From Candidatus Binatia bacterium (GTDB lineage: Bacteria; Vulcanimicrobiota; Vulcanimicrobiia; Vulcanimicrobiales; Vulcanimicrobiaceae), in contig DATKMJ010000059.1 in NCBI GenBank assembly GCA_035541935.1, positions 1-39,851 of the forward strand: DNA of 39,851 nucleotides, in the 5' to 3' direction. A program made the position numbers and the translations under genes. Positions 8,259 through 16,274 of the stretch are shown here, in pieces; positions within the stretch are counted from its first letter, which is position 1, and each line of letters begins with the position of its first letter. The notes under the pieces were generated by a model. It was not told the origin of the DNA and made no database searches. It was given only the letters and a program-made list of their open reading frames with translations.

Positions 8259-11176
8259 CTGCCGCGCTGCTCGCGATCGTCGTCGCAGTATCGCCGTCGT
8301 TCTATCAGGCGCTGCATTGGCGGTTCGTCGGCCCGCTGCGCGGCGGGCGCACCGTCGCGATCGACGGCGTCGCGGGGCAGCCGAATCTCTTCTACATGGC
8401 CGCCGTGAACGGCGGCATCTGGAAGAGCGAGGACGCGGGCCGCACGTGGGTTCCGATCTTCGACGGCGAGCCGACCGGCTCGATCGGCGCGCTCGCGATC
8501 GCTCCGAGCGATCCCCGCGTGATCTACGCGGGCAGCGGCGAAGGCCTGCAGCGGCCGGATCTCGCGGTTGGCGACGGCGTCTACAAATCGGTCGACGGCG
8601 GCGCGACCTGGGCGCATCTCGGCCTGCGCGACGGACAGCAGATCGCTTCGATGGCGGTGGACCCCGCGAATGCGAACCGGCTCTTCGTCGCGGTGCTCGG
8701 CCATCCGTACGGTCCGAACGGCGAGCGCGGCGTCTACCGTTCGCTCGACGGCGGCGCCACGTTCCAGCGCGTCCTCTACGAGAACGAGAACGCCGGCGCG
8801 TTCGACGTCGTGCTCGATCCGAACGATCCGCACGTCGTCTATGCGACGCTCTGGGCGGCGCGGCAGATGCCGTGGGAGATCGGCGGCTCGTTCGAGATTC
8901 CCGGCAGCGGCATCTTCAAGTCGAGCGACGGCGGCACGACGTGGGCGCCGCTGACGAACGGACTGCCCGCGCGGATCGGCCGCGCCGAGGTTGCCGTGGC
9001 GCCGAGCAACTCCAACGTCGTCTACGCGTATGCCGACGTCGAGCAGAGGGGCGATGAGGCCGGCGCGCTCTATCGCAGCGACGACGCCGGCGCGCACTTT
9101 ACGCGCGTCAACGACGCCGCCGAGATCGCGCAGCGCGGCGACGATCTCGTCTCGCTCGCCGTGGATCCGCGCGATCCGCAGACCGTCTATTTGACGAACA
9201 CCTCGACCTATCGTTCGACCGACGGCGGCAAGCGGCTCGTCGCGATCAAGGGCGCTCCGGGCGGCGACGACTATCACACCGTGTGGATCAACCCGCGCGA
9301 CCCGCGCATCATCGCGCTCGCCGCCGATCAGGGCGCGGCGATCTCCGTCGACGGCGGCGCGACCTGGAGCTCGTGGTATAACCAGCCGACGGCGCAGATG
9401 TACCACGTCAACGCGGACGACCGGTTCCCGTACTGGGTCTGCGGTGGACAGCAGGAGAGCGGTTCGGCATGCGTGCGCAGCCGCGGCGACTGGGGAGAGA
9501 CGACGCAGCGCGACTGGAATACGGTCGGCGCGCAAGAGTATGGCTACGTCGTTCCCGATCCGCTCCATCCCGGCATCTTCTACGGCGGGAAGCTCGAGCG
9601 GTTCGACGAGCATACGGGGCAGACGCAGGAAGTCTCGCCGATCGCGCTGCCGTCGAAGAAGTTTCGCGTCGTACGCACCGAGCCGATCGCGTTCGACCAC
9701 TTCGACAAGCACCGGATCTACTTCGGTGCGAACGTCGTTTTCGCGACGGAGAACGGCGGCCACAGTTGGCGCGTCCTCAGCCCCGATCTCACCCGTCCGC
9801 TCGTGCGCGGCAAATGCCTCGCGTGTTATGGCCCGTCCGATCCGTTTCTCGCCGACGATCCGCAGCAGGGAACGCATCGCGGCGTCGTCTACGCTCTCGC
9901 GCCGTCGTACGCGCATGCCGGCACGATCTGGGCCGGAACCGACGACGGCCTCGTCTGGATCACGCGAGATGCCGGCCGGCATTGGAAGAACGTGACGCCG
10001 CCGGGCCTGACGCCGTGGAGCAAGGTGGCGCAGATCGATCTCTCGCGCGGCGACGACGATACCGCGTTCGTCGCGGTCAACCGATTCCGGCTCGACGACC
10101 TGCGCCCGTACGTCTACGTGACGCGCGACGGCGGCGCGACGTGGCGGCTGATGGTAGACGGACTGCCGAATCAGCCGGTCAACGCGGTGCGCCAAGATCC
10201 CGTCGAGCCGCGGCTGCTCTACGCCGCGACCGAGAACGGCGTCGACGTCTCGTTCGATGCGGCCGAGCACTGGCAGCCGCTCCAACTCGATCTGCCGCAC
10301 ACCTCGGTGCGCGATCTCATCGTCCACGGAAACGACGTCGTCGTCGCGACGCACGGGCGCGGGTTCTGGATTCTCGACGATATCGAACCGCTCCGCGAGT
10401 TGGCGAGTGGCCGCGTCGCCCTTCGACAGGGACGGGGTGAGAAGGTTCTCTTCGCGCCGGCGCTTGCGTACCGCGTGCGGCGCAGCACGAACACCGACAC
10501 GCCGCTTCCGCCCGAGGAGCCGGCCGGCGAGAATCCGCCGGACGGCGCGATTATCGATTACGCGCTCGCGTCGCCGGCGCGGCACGTTTCGATTGCGATT
10601 CTCGACTCGAGCGGACGCCCGGTGCGGACCTATTCGAGCGACGACGCGCCGCCGCAGCCGATTCAGAATCTCGATAAGCCGGCCTACTGGGAACGGCCGT
10701 TCGTCGCTCCGGCGACGAGCGCGGGGATGCATCGCTTCGTCTGGGATATGCGCGACGCGCCGCCGCGCGCGCTGAATCAGGATCTCCCGATCTCGGCGGT
10801 TCCGCACGACACGCCGCGCGTTCCCGAAGGCCCGCTCGTCGTGCCCGGCCGGTATACGGTTCGCGTTGACGTGGACGGAACGATTCTCGAGCAGCCGCTC
10901 GAGATCGCGATGGACCCGCGCGTCACGATCTCGAGCGGCGCGCTGCAGGAGCAGTACGCGCTCTCGCGCCGGCTCGTCGCGTTGATGAACGGCAGCTACG
11001 AGCGAGCCATGGCCGCCGCGAAGGCCGGAAACGCAAAGGCGGAGGGCACGGCGACGATGACCAACGACCAGGCCGCCTTCTTGCTCGACGTCGTTGACGG
11101 CGCCGATGCGCCGCCGACGGAGCAGGCGATCGAAGCGGTTACCCGCCTCGAGGCCGCGAATGGAGCGAGCCCGTAG
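8255..11176 (+). CDS. Large Asp-box (BNR / VPS10-like) beta-propeller protein
   Basis: A 973-residue repeat protein of the sortilin/VPS10-like family often labelled glycosyl hydrolase. I count about ten Asp-boxes of the S/T-x-D/E-x-G-x-T-W type, for example SEDAGRTW (58-65), SVDGGATW (112-119), SLDGGATF, SSDGGTTW (223-230), SVDGGATW (about 365), TENGGHSW, TRDAGRHW and TRDGGATW (about 625). They fill the first two thirds and would form one or two beta-propellers. The last third holds a beta-rich region and a helical end. The N-terminus (MTAALLAIVVAVSPSFYQ) is hydrophobic but lacks basic residues, so export is likely yet not certain. No catalytic residues for glycoside hydrolysis can be assigned. 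It is coupled to the YkgJ gene by a four-base overlap. Confidence 0.85.
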   Translation: MTAALLAIVVAVSPSFYQALHWRFVGPLRGGRTVAIDGVAGQPNLFYMAAVNGGIWKSEDAGRTWVPIFDGEPTGSIGALAIAPSDPRVIYAGSGEGLQRPDLAVGDGVYKSVDGGATWAHLGLRDGQQIASMAVDPANANRLFVAVLGHPYGPNGERGVYRSLDGGATFQRVLYENENAGAFDVVLDPNDPHVVYATLWAARQMPWEIGGSFEIPGSGIFKSSDGGTTWAPLTNGLPARIGRAEVAVAPSNSNVVYAYADVEQRGDEAGALYRSDDAGAHFTRVNDAAEIAQRGDDLVSLAVDPRDPQTVYLTNTSTYRSTDGGKRLVAIKGAPGGDDYHTVWINPRDPRIIALAADQGAAISVDGGATWSSWYNQPTAQMYHVNADDRFPYWVCGGQQESGSACVRSRGDWGETTQRDWNTVGAQEYGYVVPDPLHPGIFYGGKLERFDEHTGQTQEVSPIALPSKKFRVVRTEPIAFDHFDKHRIYFGANVVFATENGGHSWRVLSPDLTRPLVRGKCLACYGPSDPFLADDPQQGTHRGVVYALAPSYAHAGTIWAGTDDGLVWITRDAGRHWKNVTPPGLTPWSKVAQIDLSRGDDDTAFVAVNRFRLDDLRPYVYVTRDGGATWRLMVDGLPNQPVNAVRQDPVEPRLLYAATENGVDVSFDAAEHWQPLQLDLPHTSVRDLIVHGNDVVVATHGRGFWILDDIEPLRELASGRVALRQGRGEKVLFAPALAYRVRRSTNTDTPLPPEEPAGENPPDGAIIDYALASPARHVSIAILDSSGRPVRTYSSDDAPPQPIQNLDKPAYWERPFVAPATSAGMHRFVWDMRDAPPRALNQDLPISAVPHDTPRVPEGPLVVPGRYTVRVDVDGTILEQPLEIAMDPRVTISSGALQEQYALSRRLVALMNGSYERAMAAAKAGNAKAEGTATMTNDQAAFLLDVVDGADAPPTEQAIEAVTRLEAANGASP

Positions 11177-11197
11177 CCCCAACCGAAAGGAACCGAG

Positions 11198-11617
11198 ATG
11201 AAGTATCGCAGCCTCTTGCTCGCAGCGCTTGCCCTCGCCGTGGTCGCCGCGGCCTCACCCGTGCGAGCCGCCGATCCGAGCGTCACCGTCACCTTGGCGG
11301 AGCAGAACGGCTCGGGCGAGAGCGGAACCGCGACGCTGACGCAGAGCGCCGCCGGCGTGACCGTCGTGCTCGTCCTCACCGGCGCGCCGGCGACGACGCC
11401 GCAGCCCGCGCACGTTCACAACGGAACGTGCGCCGACCTCAAGGACCCCGTCTATCCGCTGACGAGCGCGGTCGCCGGAAAGTCGACGACGACGATCAAG
11501 GGTGTGACGATCGCGCAGCTGCTCAAAGGGCCGTTCGCCATCAACGTGCACGCGAGCGCGACGGACTTAGGCAAGTACGTCGCGTGCGGCAATATCGCCG
11601 CGCCGACCTCTATGTAG
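11198..11617 (+). CDS. Secreted CHRD-like / SOD-like domain protein
   Basis: A 139-residue exported protein. The signal peptide is MKYRSLLLAALALAVVAAASPVRA. The mature beta-rich domain carries SGTATLTQ, VVLVLTGAP, QPAHVHNGTC and FAINVHASATDLGKYVACGNI, a pattern shared with CHRD-type and superoxide-dismutase-like small secreted proteins. Two cysteines (in NGTC and VACG) could form a disulfide in the same way as in that group. The histidines of AHVH and NVH might bind metal, but the full Cu/Zn SOD ligand set is not visible, so dismutase activity is unlikely. The ATG has a good AAAGGA site. It lies 21 bases after the propeller gene and its end overlaps the end of the convergent dehydratase by 8 bases. 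Confidence 0.75.
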   Translation: MKYRSLLLAALALAVVAAASPVRAADPSVTVTLAEQNGSGESGTATLTQSAAGVTVVLVLTGAPATTPQPAHVHNGTCADLKDPVYPLTSAVAGKSTTTIKGVTIAQLLKGPFAINVHASATDLGKYVACGNIAAPTSM

Positions 11618-12605
11618 AACGCTCGTCGAGCAACTCGGCGAAGCGGCGGCCGTCAATGTTGCCGCCGCTGACGATCGCGCCCACGCGCTTTCCCGCGATC
11701 TCCGCGATCCGTTTCTGCAAGAGCGCGGCCAGCGGCGCGGCGCCGCTCGGCTCGATGACGAGCTTCATGCGTTCGAACGCGAAGCGCATCGCGTCGCGCA
11801 ACGCTTCGTCGCTGACGGTCACGACCGCGCGCGCGTGATCGCGCGCGATCGCGAAGGTGAGCTCGCTCGGCGCGGTCGTCTGCAGGCCGTCGGCGATCGT
11901 CTTCGGCACCGGGATCGTTACGCGCTCCCCGCGCGCGAGCGACTGCGCGACGTCGTCGCCGGCCTGCGGCTCGACGCCGTAGATCGCGATCTCCGAGTTC
12001 ACCCCATGGGCTGCGAGCGCGGTGCCCGAGAGCAGGCCGCCGCCGCCGACCGGCACGACGATCGCCTCGAGATCGGGCACGTCCTCCAACAGTTCCAGCG
12101 CGGCGGTTCCGGCGCCGGCGACGATGCGCGGATCGTCGAACGGCGGCACGAGCGTCGCGCCGCGCTCCGCAGCCATGCTCTTGGCGATCTCTTCGCGGTG
12201 CGACGTCGCGCGCTCGTACTGCACGACCTCGGCGCCGTACTCGCGCGTCGCCTCCAACTTCACTTTCGGCGCGTCGAAGGGCATGAGGATCGTGGCCGGG
12301 ATGCCGAGCAGACGCGCCGCAAGCGCGACGCCCTGCGCGTGGTTGCCGCTCGAATAGGCAACGACGCCGCGCTCGCGCTCCTCGGCCGTCAGCGACGAGA
12401 GGAAATTATAGGCGCCGCGAAATTTGAACGCGCCCATCCGCTGGAGGTTCTCGCACTTCACGTAGACGCGCGCGCCGCAGCGCTCGTCGAGCGTGCGCGA
12501 GGTTACGACCGGGGTTCTGTGCGCGATCCCTTCGAGTAGCCGCGCCGCGGCGCGGATCTCGGCGATTCCGACTCCGGGTCCGCCTACGGTGGACCGACGT
12601 TCCAA
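11610..12605 (-). CDS. Threonine/serine dehydratase (PLP-dependent)
   Basis: A 331-residue fold-type II PLP enzyme that deaminates threonine (and usually serine) to the 2-oxoacid. The Schiff-base lysine is in MGAFKFRGAY (K61), the substrate loop is YSSGNHAQG, the phosphate-binding loop is VPVGGGGLLSG, and the C-terminal cofactor contact is AIVSGGNIDG. There is no C-terminal ACT regulatory domain, which points to the short catabolic or serine-racemase-like form over the isoleucine-feedback-regulated form. I place the start at TTG 12605, which has an AGGAAAGG site seven bases upstream; no ATG is available near the conserved N-terminus. It overlaps the lipoprotein gene upstream by 22 bases and is the last gene of the prfC operon. 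Confidence 0.88.
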   Translation of the reverse strand: MERRSTVGGPGVGIAEIRAAARLLEGIAHRTPVVTSRTLDERCGARVYVKCENLQRMGAFKFRGAYNFLSSLTAEERERGVVAYSSGNHAQGVALAARLLGIPATILMPFDAPKVKLEATREYGAEVVQYERATSHREEIAKSMAAERGATLVPPFDDPRIVAGAGTAALELLEDVPDLEAIVVPVGGGGLLSGTALAAHGVNSEIAIYGVEPQAGDDVAQSLARGERVTIPVPKTIADGLQTTAPSELTFAIARDHARAVVTVSDEALRDAMRFAFERMKLVIEPSGAAPLAALLQKRIAEIAGKRVGAIVSGGNIDGRRFAELLDERST

Positions 12606-12940
12606 TTGACGACCTTTCCTGTTTCGTCGAGCCGCATGCGCTCGACGTACGTGCGCTTCTCGAACCTGGCGTCGAAGCAGCGCCAGCCCGCCCGGCACTC
12701 CGCCGTCGTCTGCCGCACGGCGAGCAGCGTTCCCGCCGCGTTGAAGAGATCCGACCACTGCGCGATTCGCGCGCGCGATATTGTCGCGTTCGCCGAAAAC
12801 TCGCCTTCGACGGGGCGCATGTCGTTCGCCACGATCGCTGCGGTGATGCGCTCGGCCTGCCGCTGCGTGGCGCTTGCGGCGGAGCAGCCCGCGACGAGCT
12901 CGGCGGCCGCGGCGACGCAGAGGATGCGCGCCAGCGTCAC
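12584..12940 (-). CDS. Small lipoprotein of unknown function
   Basis: A 118-residue protein starting at GTG 12940, which overlaps the prfC stop by four bases (GTGA). The N-terminus (ARILCVAAAAELVAGCSAAS) is a lipoprotein signal with lipobox LVAGC. The remainder (about 95 residues) contains a pattern like small NTF2-like or DUF4878-type domains: a helix ERITAAIVANDMRPVEGEF, ARIAQWSDLF, then beta-rich CFDARFEKRTYVERMRLDETGKVVNWNV. That fold assignment is tentative. Its place between a translation release factor and an amino-acid dehydratase gives no clear functional hint. Confidence 0.75.
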   Translation of the reverse strand: MTLARILCVAAAAELVAGCSAASATQRQAERITAAIVANDMRPVEGEFSANATISRARIAQWSDLFNAAGTLLAVRQTTAECRAGWRCFDARFEKRTYVERMRLDETGKVVNWNVGPP

Positions 12941-14532
12941 GAGGCCAGCGCTTCTTCGCCGGTCTGAGCGGAGAAGCGAACGAACCGCAGCTGCGGGTTC
13001 CACTCCTGCGCGAGGCGGACGCTCCACTCGCTCTCGAAGAGCGCCGCGGGCCGGCCCTCCCAATCCTCGACCATCTTTGCATTCGATGGAAGGTGCGCTT
13101 GCGCGATCTGCTCGCGTTCGCCCTCGACGTGGCGCGCGAGCGCGTACGGCAGCGTCGTGAAGATCGTCTTGACGTTGTATTCGGATTCGAGCCGGTACTT
13201 CGCGACGTCGAACTGCAGCTCGCCGACGGCGCCGAGCATCGGCTCGGTACGCGGCGTGCCCCACGGGTAGAAGACCTGCACGGCGCCCTCTTCGCGCAGT
13301 TGCGAGATGCCCTTGCCGAACGCTTTGTAGCCGGCGACGTCGGCGCTGCGCACCGACGCGAAGTGCTCCGGCGCGAACGCGGGGATCGGCGGAAACTCGA
13401 CCGCCGCGCCTTCGTAGAGCGTGTCGCCGATCGCGAAGGCGCCGGGATTAGCGAGGCCGACGACGTCGCCGGCGTAGGCGACGTCGAGCGACTCGCGATC
13501 GTCGGCGAAGAGGCGCATCGCGCGCGAGAGGCGGATCTGCGCGCCGGTGCGGGCGTTGCGAACGGTCATGTCGCGCGCGAACTCGCCGGAGCAGACGCGC
13601 ACGAACGCGACCCGGTCGCGATGGCGCGGGTCCATGTTCGCCTGAATTTTGAAGACGAAGCCGGTGAAGGCGTCGCCATCCGGATCGACGCCGGCGCGCG
13701 GCGTCGGGGCGGGCGCCATCTCGACGAACTCGTCGAGGAAGAGCTGCACGCCGAAGTTCGTGACGGCGCTCCCAAAAAAGACCGGCGTCGTCTCGCCGCG
13801 CAGCATCGCCTCGCGGTCGAACCGTTCCCCGGCGCCGTCGAGCAGTTCGATGCCCTCGCGGAACTGCTCGTAGACGGGCGCGCTGACCATCGCCCGGAGC
13901 TGCGGATCGCGCACGTCGGTGACGGAGACCGATGCTCGCGTCGCGCCGTGCGCGGCGCGCTCGAAGACGTGGACGGTGCGCGCGCGGCGATCGTAGACGC
14001 CGTGGAACTCGTCTCCGCTCCCGAGCGGCCAGTTCATCGGAAAGGCGCCGATGCCGAGCACGCTCTCGAGTTCGTCGAGCAGCTCGAGCGGATCGCGGCT
14101 CGGGCGATCGAGTTTGTTCATGAAGGTAAAGAGCGGGATGCCGCGTTCGCGGCAGATCGCGAAGAGCTTTCTCGTCTGCGGCTCGACGCCTTTCGCCGCG
14201 TCGATCAGCATGACGGCGCTGTCGGCGGCGAGCAGCGTGCGATAGGTATCCTCACCGAAATCCTGGTGGCCCGGCGTGTCGAGCAGGTTGATCGTGTAAC
14301 CCCGATACGGGAACTGCAGCACGGTCGAGGTGATCGAGATGCCGCGCTCGCGCTCCAGCGCCATCCAGTCGCTCGTCGCCTGCCGCTGGCGCTTGCGGGC
14401 GGAGACCTGCCCGGCGACGTGAATCGCTCCGCCGTAGAGCAGCAGCTTCTCGGTGAGCGTCGTCTTGCCCGCGTCGGGATGCGAGATGATGGCGAACGTT
14501 CGACGCTTGCGCACGTTCTCGGCGATGGTCAC
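12937..14532 (-). CDS. prfC: Peptide chain release factor 3
   Basis: A 531-residue translational GTPase, the usual RF3 length. RF3 binds ribosomes after peptide release and ejects RF1 or RF2 using GTP. Visible motifs are G1 SHPDAGKTT (17-25), RGISITST for switch I, G3 DTPGHQDF, and G4 NKLD. The G1 histidine-proline-aspartate form and the KRQRQATSDWMALERERGISI stretch separate RF3 from EF-G and EF-Tu. The start GTG 14532 overlaps the stop of the upstream membrane protein (GTGA), and a second GTGA joins it to the lipoprotein gene downstream, so the four genes 15059-11610 form one coupled operon. The extra codons upstream of the GTG are antisense to nothing useful and overlap the previous gene, so they were dropped. 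Confidence 0.95.
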   Translation of the reverse strand: MTIAENVRKRRTFAIISHPDAGKTTLTEKLLLYGGAIHVAGQVSARKRQRQATSDWMALERERGISITSTVLQFPYRGYTINLLDTPGHQDFGEDTYRTLLAADSAVMLIDAAKGVEPQTRKLFAICRERGIPLFTFMNKLDRPSRDPLELLDELESVLGIGAFPMNWPLGSGDEFHGVYDRRARTVHVFERAAHGATRASVSVTDVRDPQLRAMVSAPVYEQFREGIELLDGAGERFDREAMLRGETTPVFFGSAVTNFGVQLFLDEFVEMAPAPTPRAGVDPDGDAFTGFVFKIQANMDPRHRDRVAFVRVCSGEFARDMTVRNARTGAQIRLSRAMRLFADDRESLDVAYAGDVVGLANPGAFAIGDTLYEGAAVEFPPIPAFAPEHFASVRSADVAGYKAFGKGISQLREEGAVQVFYPWGTPRTEPMLGAVGELQFDVAKYRLESEYNVKTIFTTLPYALARHVEGEREQIAQAHLPSNAKMVEDWEGRPAALFESEWSVRLAQEWNPQLRFVRFSAQTGEEALAS

Positions 14533-15059
14533 TTCTCGACCGCTGCTTCCGAGGCCAGGAGTTCGCGCCACCTCCCGTACGCATCGGCTTCTTTCGATAT
14601 CGGGGTCTGCTCCATCATCGCATTCCCGAAATCGCGAAAGCTGCTGCCGAACTGCCCCGCCGAGAGCTTCCATGCCGCGCGCATGCCCGGTCTCGACATA
14701 TAGAACTTGACCCCGGCGACGTAACTATCGAAGGCGGCGTCCGAGAGCATCCCGGCTTCGTGCTGAAGAAACGAGTCTTCGCCGCTGAGAAAGAGCGCGC
14801 GACAGATCACCATCCATTGCGTGAACTCCTCTCGCGTCATATCGGGATCTCCCGCGATGCCCTTCTCGAAAACTCGCGCGAGTTGGGGGCTCGCCACAGC
14901 CAGCGACGACGCAGACGTCCGATCGGCGCGGCCTTGTTGCATCGTCGCGCGCTGCACGCGCTCTGCCTGGCGCACTTGCTGCGCCAGATAGAGGAGGGAA
15001 GCGATCACTGCGACGGCGGCAACCGACTGGCTGATGTAAAAGACGTTCTCAAGCGACAT
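14529..15059 (-). CDS. Membrane-anchored protein of unknown function
   Basis: A 176-residue protein with a single N-terminal helix (about residues 8-27, ISQSVAAVAVIASLLYLA) followed by a helical cytoplasmic or periplasmic domain (QQVRQAERVQRATMQQGRADRTSASSL ... VKFYMSRPGMRAAW). Proteins with this layout are common in environmental genomes without a named function. It begins at ATG 15059 with no strong ribosome site and overlaps prfC by GTGA. Base composition is less GC-rich than the surrounding operon. It heads the prfC transcript. Confidence 0.7.
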   Translation of the reverse strand: MSLENVFYISQSVAAVAVIASLLYLAQQVRQAERVQRATMQQGRADRTSASSLAVASPQLARVFEKGIAGDPDMTREEFTQWMVICRALFLSGEDSFLQHEAGMLSDAAFDSYVAGVKFYMSRPGMRAAWKLSAGQFGSSFRDFGNAMMEQTPISKEADAYGRWRELLASEAAVEK

Positions 15060-15094
15060 AACTACGAAAACTCATATGGCAACGCTTCAAGTAT

Positions 15095-15120
15095 GAGGGC
15101 CGGGTGGACACCCGACCCTC
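15095..15120 (-). terminator. Strong hairpin downstream of the 15155-15682 lipoprotein gene
   Basis: Eleven-base arms (15095-15105 and 15110-15120; GAGGGCCGGGT on the plus strand) close on a four-base loop with one G-U type mismatch. It lies 35 bases past the stop of the minus-strand lipoprotein gene and just before the next minus-strand gene. On the minus strand no long T-run follows, so it may be a weak or factor-assisted terminator. Confidence 0.5.
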
Positions 15121-15154
15121 TTGTTCTGCGGTGATCTTCTTGGATGAGCGAGCG

Positions 15155-15682
15155 CTATTCCTTAGGAGTCAAAGCAATCCCGAGCTTCAAGGTGTAGGAG
15201 TTGCCGCTGCAAGCGCTCGGCGAGAACCCGATGCAATAATAGTCGGTGTATTTGACGGGACCGTCCTGCTTGGGAGCCTTGCCTTTATAGAGAATGTACT
15301 GATAGGTCGGGTTACCGGGATCCGGAGAGAAGTATGTCTTGAACTTCTTGTCCGGCTTGGCTTTCTTGCTCTTGTTCTTCGCGATCCAGGCGCTGTTGTA
15401 CAGCTCGTACCCACTGCCGGCCGACGTGTTAACGTAAGGTCCGGGATTGCCCGGAGTTACGTAGAAGCAGAAGGCGTAGACGCTGTAGTTACATCCTATG
15501 GTCATGGGCTTGACTCCCGGCATCAGCCGGGTCACCAGGCCGTGGCCGTGGGACCGATCCATCGTCACGACTTGCCCGCCGGATGACGGCACGGCCGACG
15601 ACGAACCTGCATTGCCGGAACACGCTGAAAGTGCCAGGCCGGCGGCGAGCGCGGCACCGGCACAGAGAAGGCGTAAACGCAC
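15155..15682 (-). CDS. Orphan lipoprotein, lysine/tyrosine-rich
   Basis: A 175-residue protein beginning at GTG 15682, which has AAGGAG seven bases upstream. The signal MRLRLLCAGAALAAGLALSAC has a lipobox LSAC, so it is a lipoprotein. The mature part has four further cysteines (GCNYS, FCFYV, YYCIG, SACSG), many tyrosines and a lysine cluster (AKNKSKKAKPDKKFK). I do not recognise the family. It stands alone, with a hairpin at its 3' end and an inverted repeat upstream, and its AT-richer codons differ from neighbours, which fits a recently acquired or fast-evolving gene. Confidence 0.7.
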   Translation of the reverse strand: MRLRLLCAGAALAAGLALSACSGNAGSSSAVPSSGGQVVTMDRSHGHGLVTRLMPGVKPMTIGCNYSVYAFCFYVTPGNPGPYVNTSAGSGYELYNSAWIAKNKSKKAKPDKKFKTYFSPDPGNPTYQYILYKGKAPKQDGPVKYTDYYCIGFSPSACSGNSYTLKLGIALTPKE

Positions 15683-15704
15683 GTTGTGGCTCCTTCCGTT
15701 AGCT

Positions 15705-15718
15705 GGTCCCCAGGGACC
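15705..15718. promoter_or_regulatory. Palindrome upstream of orphan lipoprotein gene
   Basis: GGTCCC and GGGACC flank a CA dinucleotide, 22 bases before the GTG of the lipoprotein gene. Further upstream (15728-15733) the minus strand reads TATTGT, a possible -10 box with no clear -35. The palindrome would lie in the leader and could be an operator or a small RNA hairpin. Confidence 0.3.
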
Positions 15719-15775
15719 GCCGAAATAACAATACGGTAATGGGTATGCGAGCCTACCCTATGCTTTCCTTTGAAC

Positions 15776-16273
15776 TCACGGAACGGGAGAGCCCGCTCGA
15801 ACTGGTTGGTAGACGCGGAGCTCGGCGCCGTCGGGCGTTTCGCGAAATAGCGCGAGCGAACCGGGCGCGCGATAGAAGCGCGCCCGCGGCGGAATGCGCA
15901 GCCGGTCGGTGCCGCGGCGCACGTATGCCTCGTCGCCGGCGATGCTGATGCTGCAGTCGCCGTAGACGAGCGTCGCGGGCGGCGCGATCGGCACGGCACC
16001 GGCGGGCAGATGCGCGAGAACGTAGGCGCGCGGGCCCCGCGACTTCGTCGTCTGCGTCAGACATTCGGGCAGCGCCGAGAGCGCCCACGGGGCGTCGCCT
16101 CGCAGCGGCGCGGCAGTCCCGGAATCGGCCGGATTGCGCTCGCCGGGCTTCGCCGGAACCGGCGCGTAGACCGACGCGATCTTGATGCGGATCAGATCGC
16201 GGTTCACCCACGCCGCAACGAGCACCGTGGTGCCGATGACGATGACGGCCGACAGGATCAGATACCTGATCAC
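15776..16273 (-). CDS. Single-pass membrane protein of unknown function
   Basis: A 165-residue protein with an N-terminal membrane helix (MIRYLILSAVIVIGTTVLVAAWV) and an extracytoplasmic domain of about 140 residues, with two cysteines (PECLTQ, YGDCSI) that could pair. It starts at GTG 16273, one base after the GH130 stop, so it is the distal gene of a three-gene operon with GH130 and a lipoprotein. I do not recognise the domain. Confidence 0.7.
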   Translation of the reverse strand: MIRYLILSAVIVIGTTVLVAAWVNRDLIRIKIASVYAPVPAKPGERNPADSGTAAPLRGDAPWALSALPECLTQTTKSRGPRAYVLAHLPAGAVPIAPPATLVYGDCSISIAGDEAYVRRGTDRLRIPPRARFYRAPGSLALFRETPDGAELRVYQPVRAGSPVP

Positions 16274-16274
16274 G

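Noticed and set aside
10417-10440. A CGCCCTTCGAC stretch inside the propeller gene that matches the start of the repeat at 35783
   Set aside because: The match is only 11 bases and the rest differs. In a 40 kb GC-rich window such matches are expected by chance, and the frame of the propeller gene is intact.
8108-11182. 1024-residue open frame on the minus strand opposite the propeller gene
   Set aside because: No recognisable domain and shadow-like composition; the plus frame has ten Asp-boxes.
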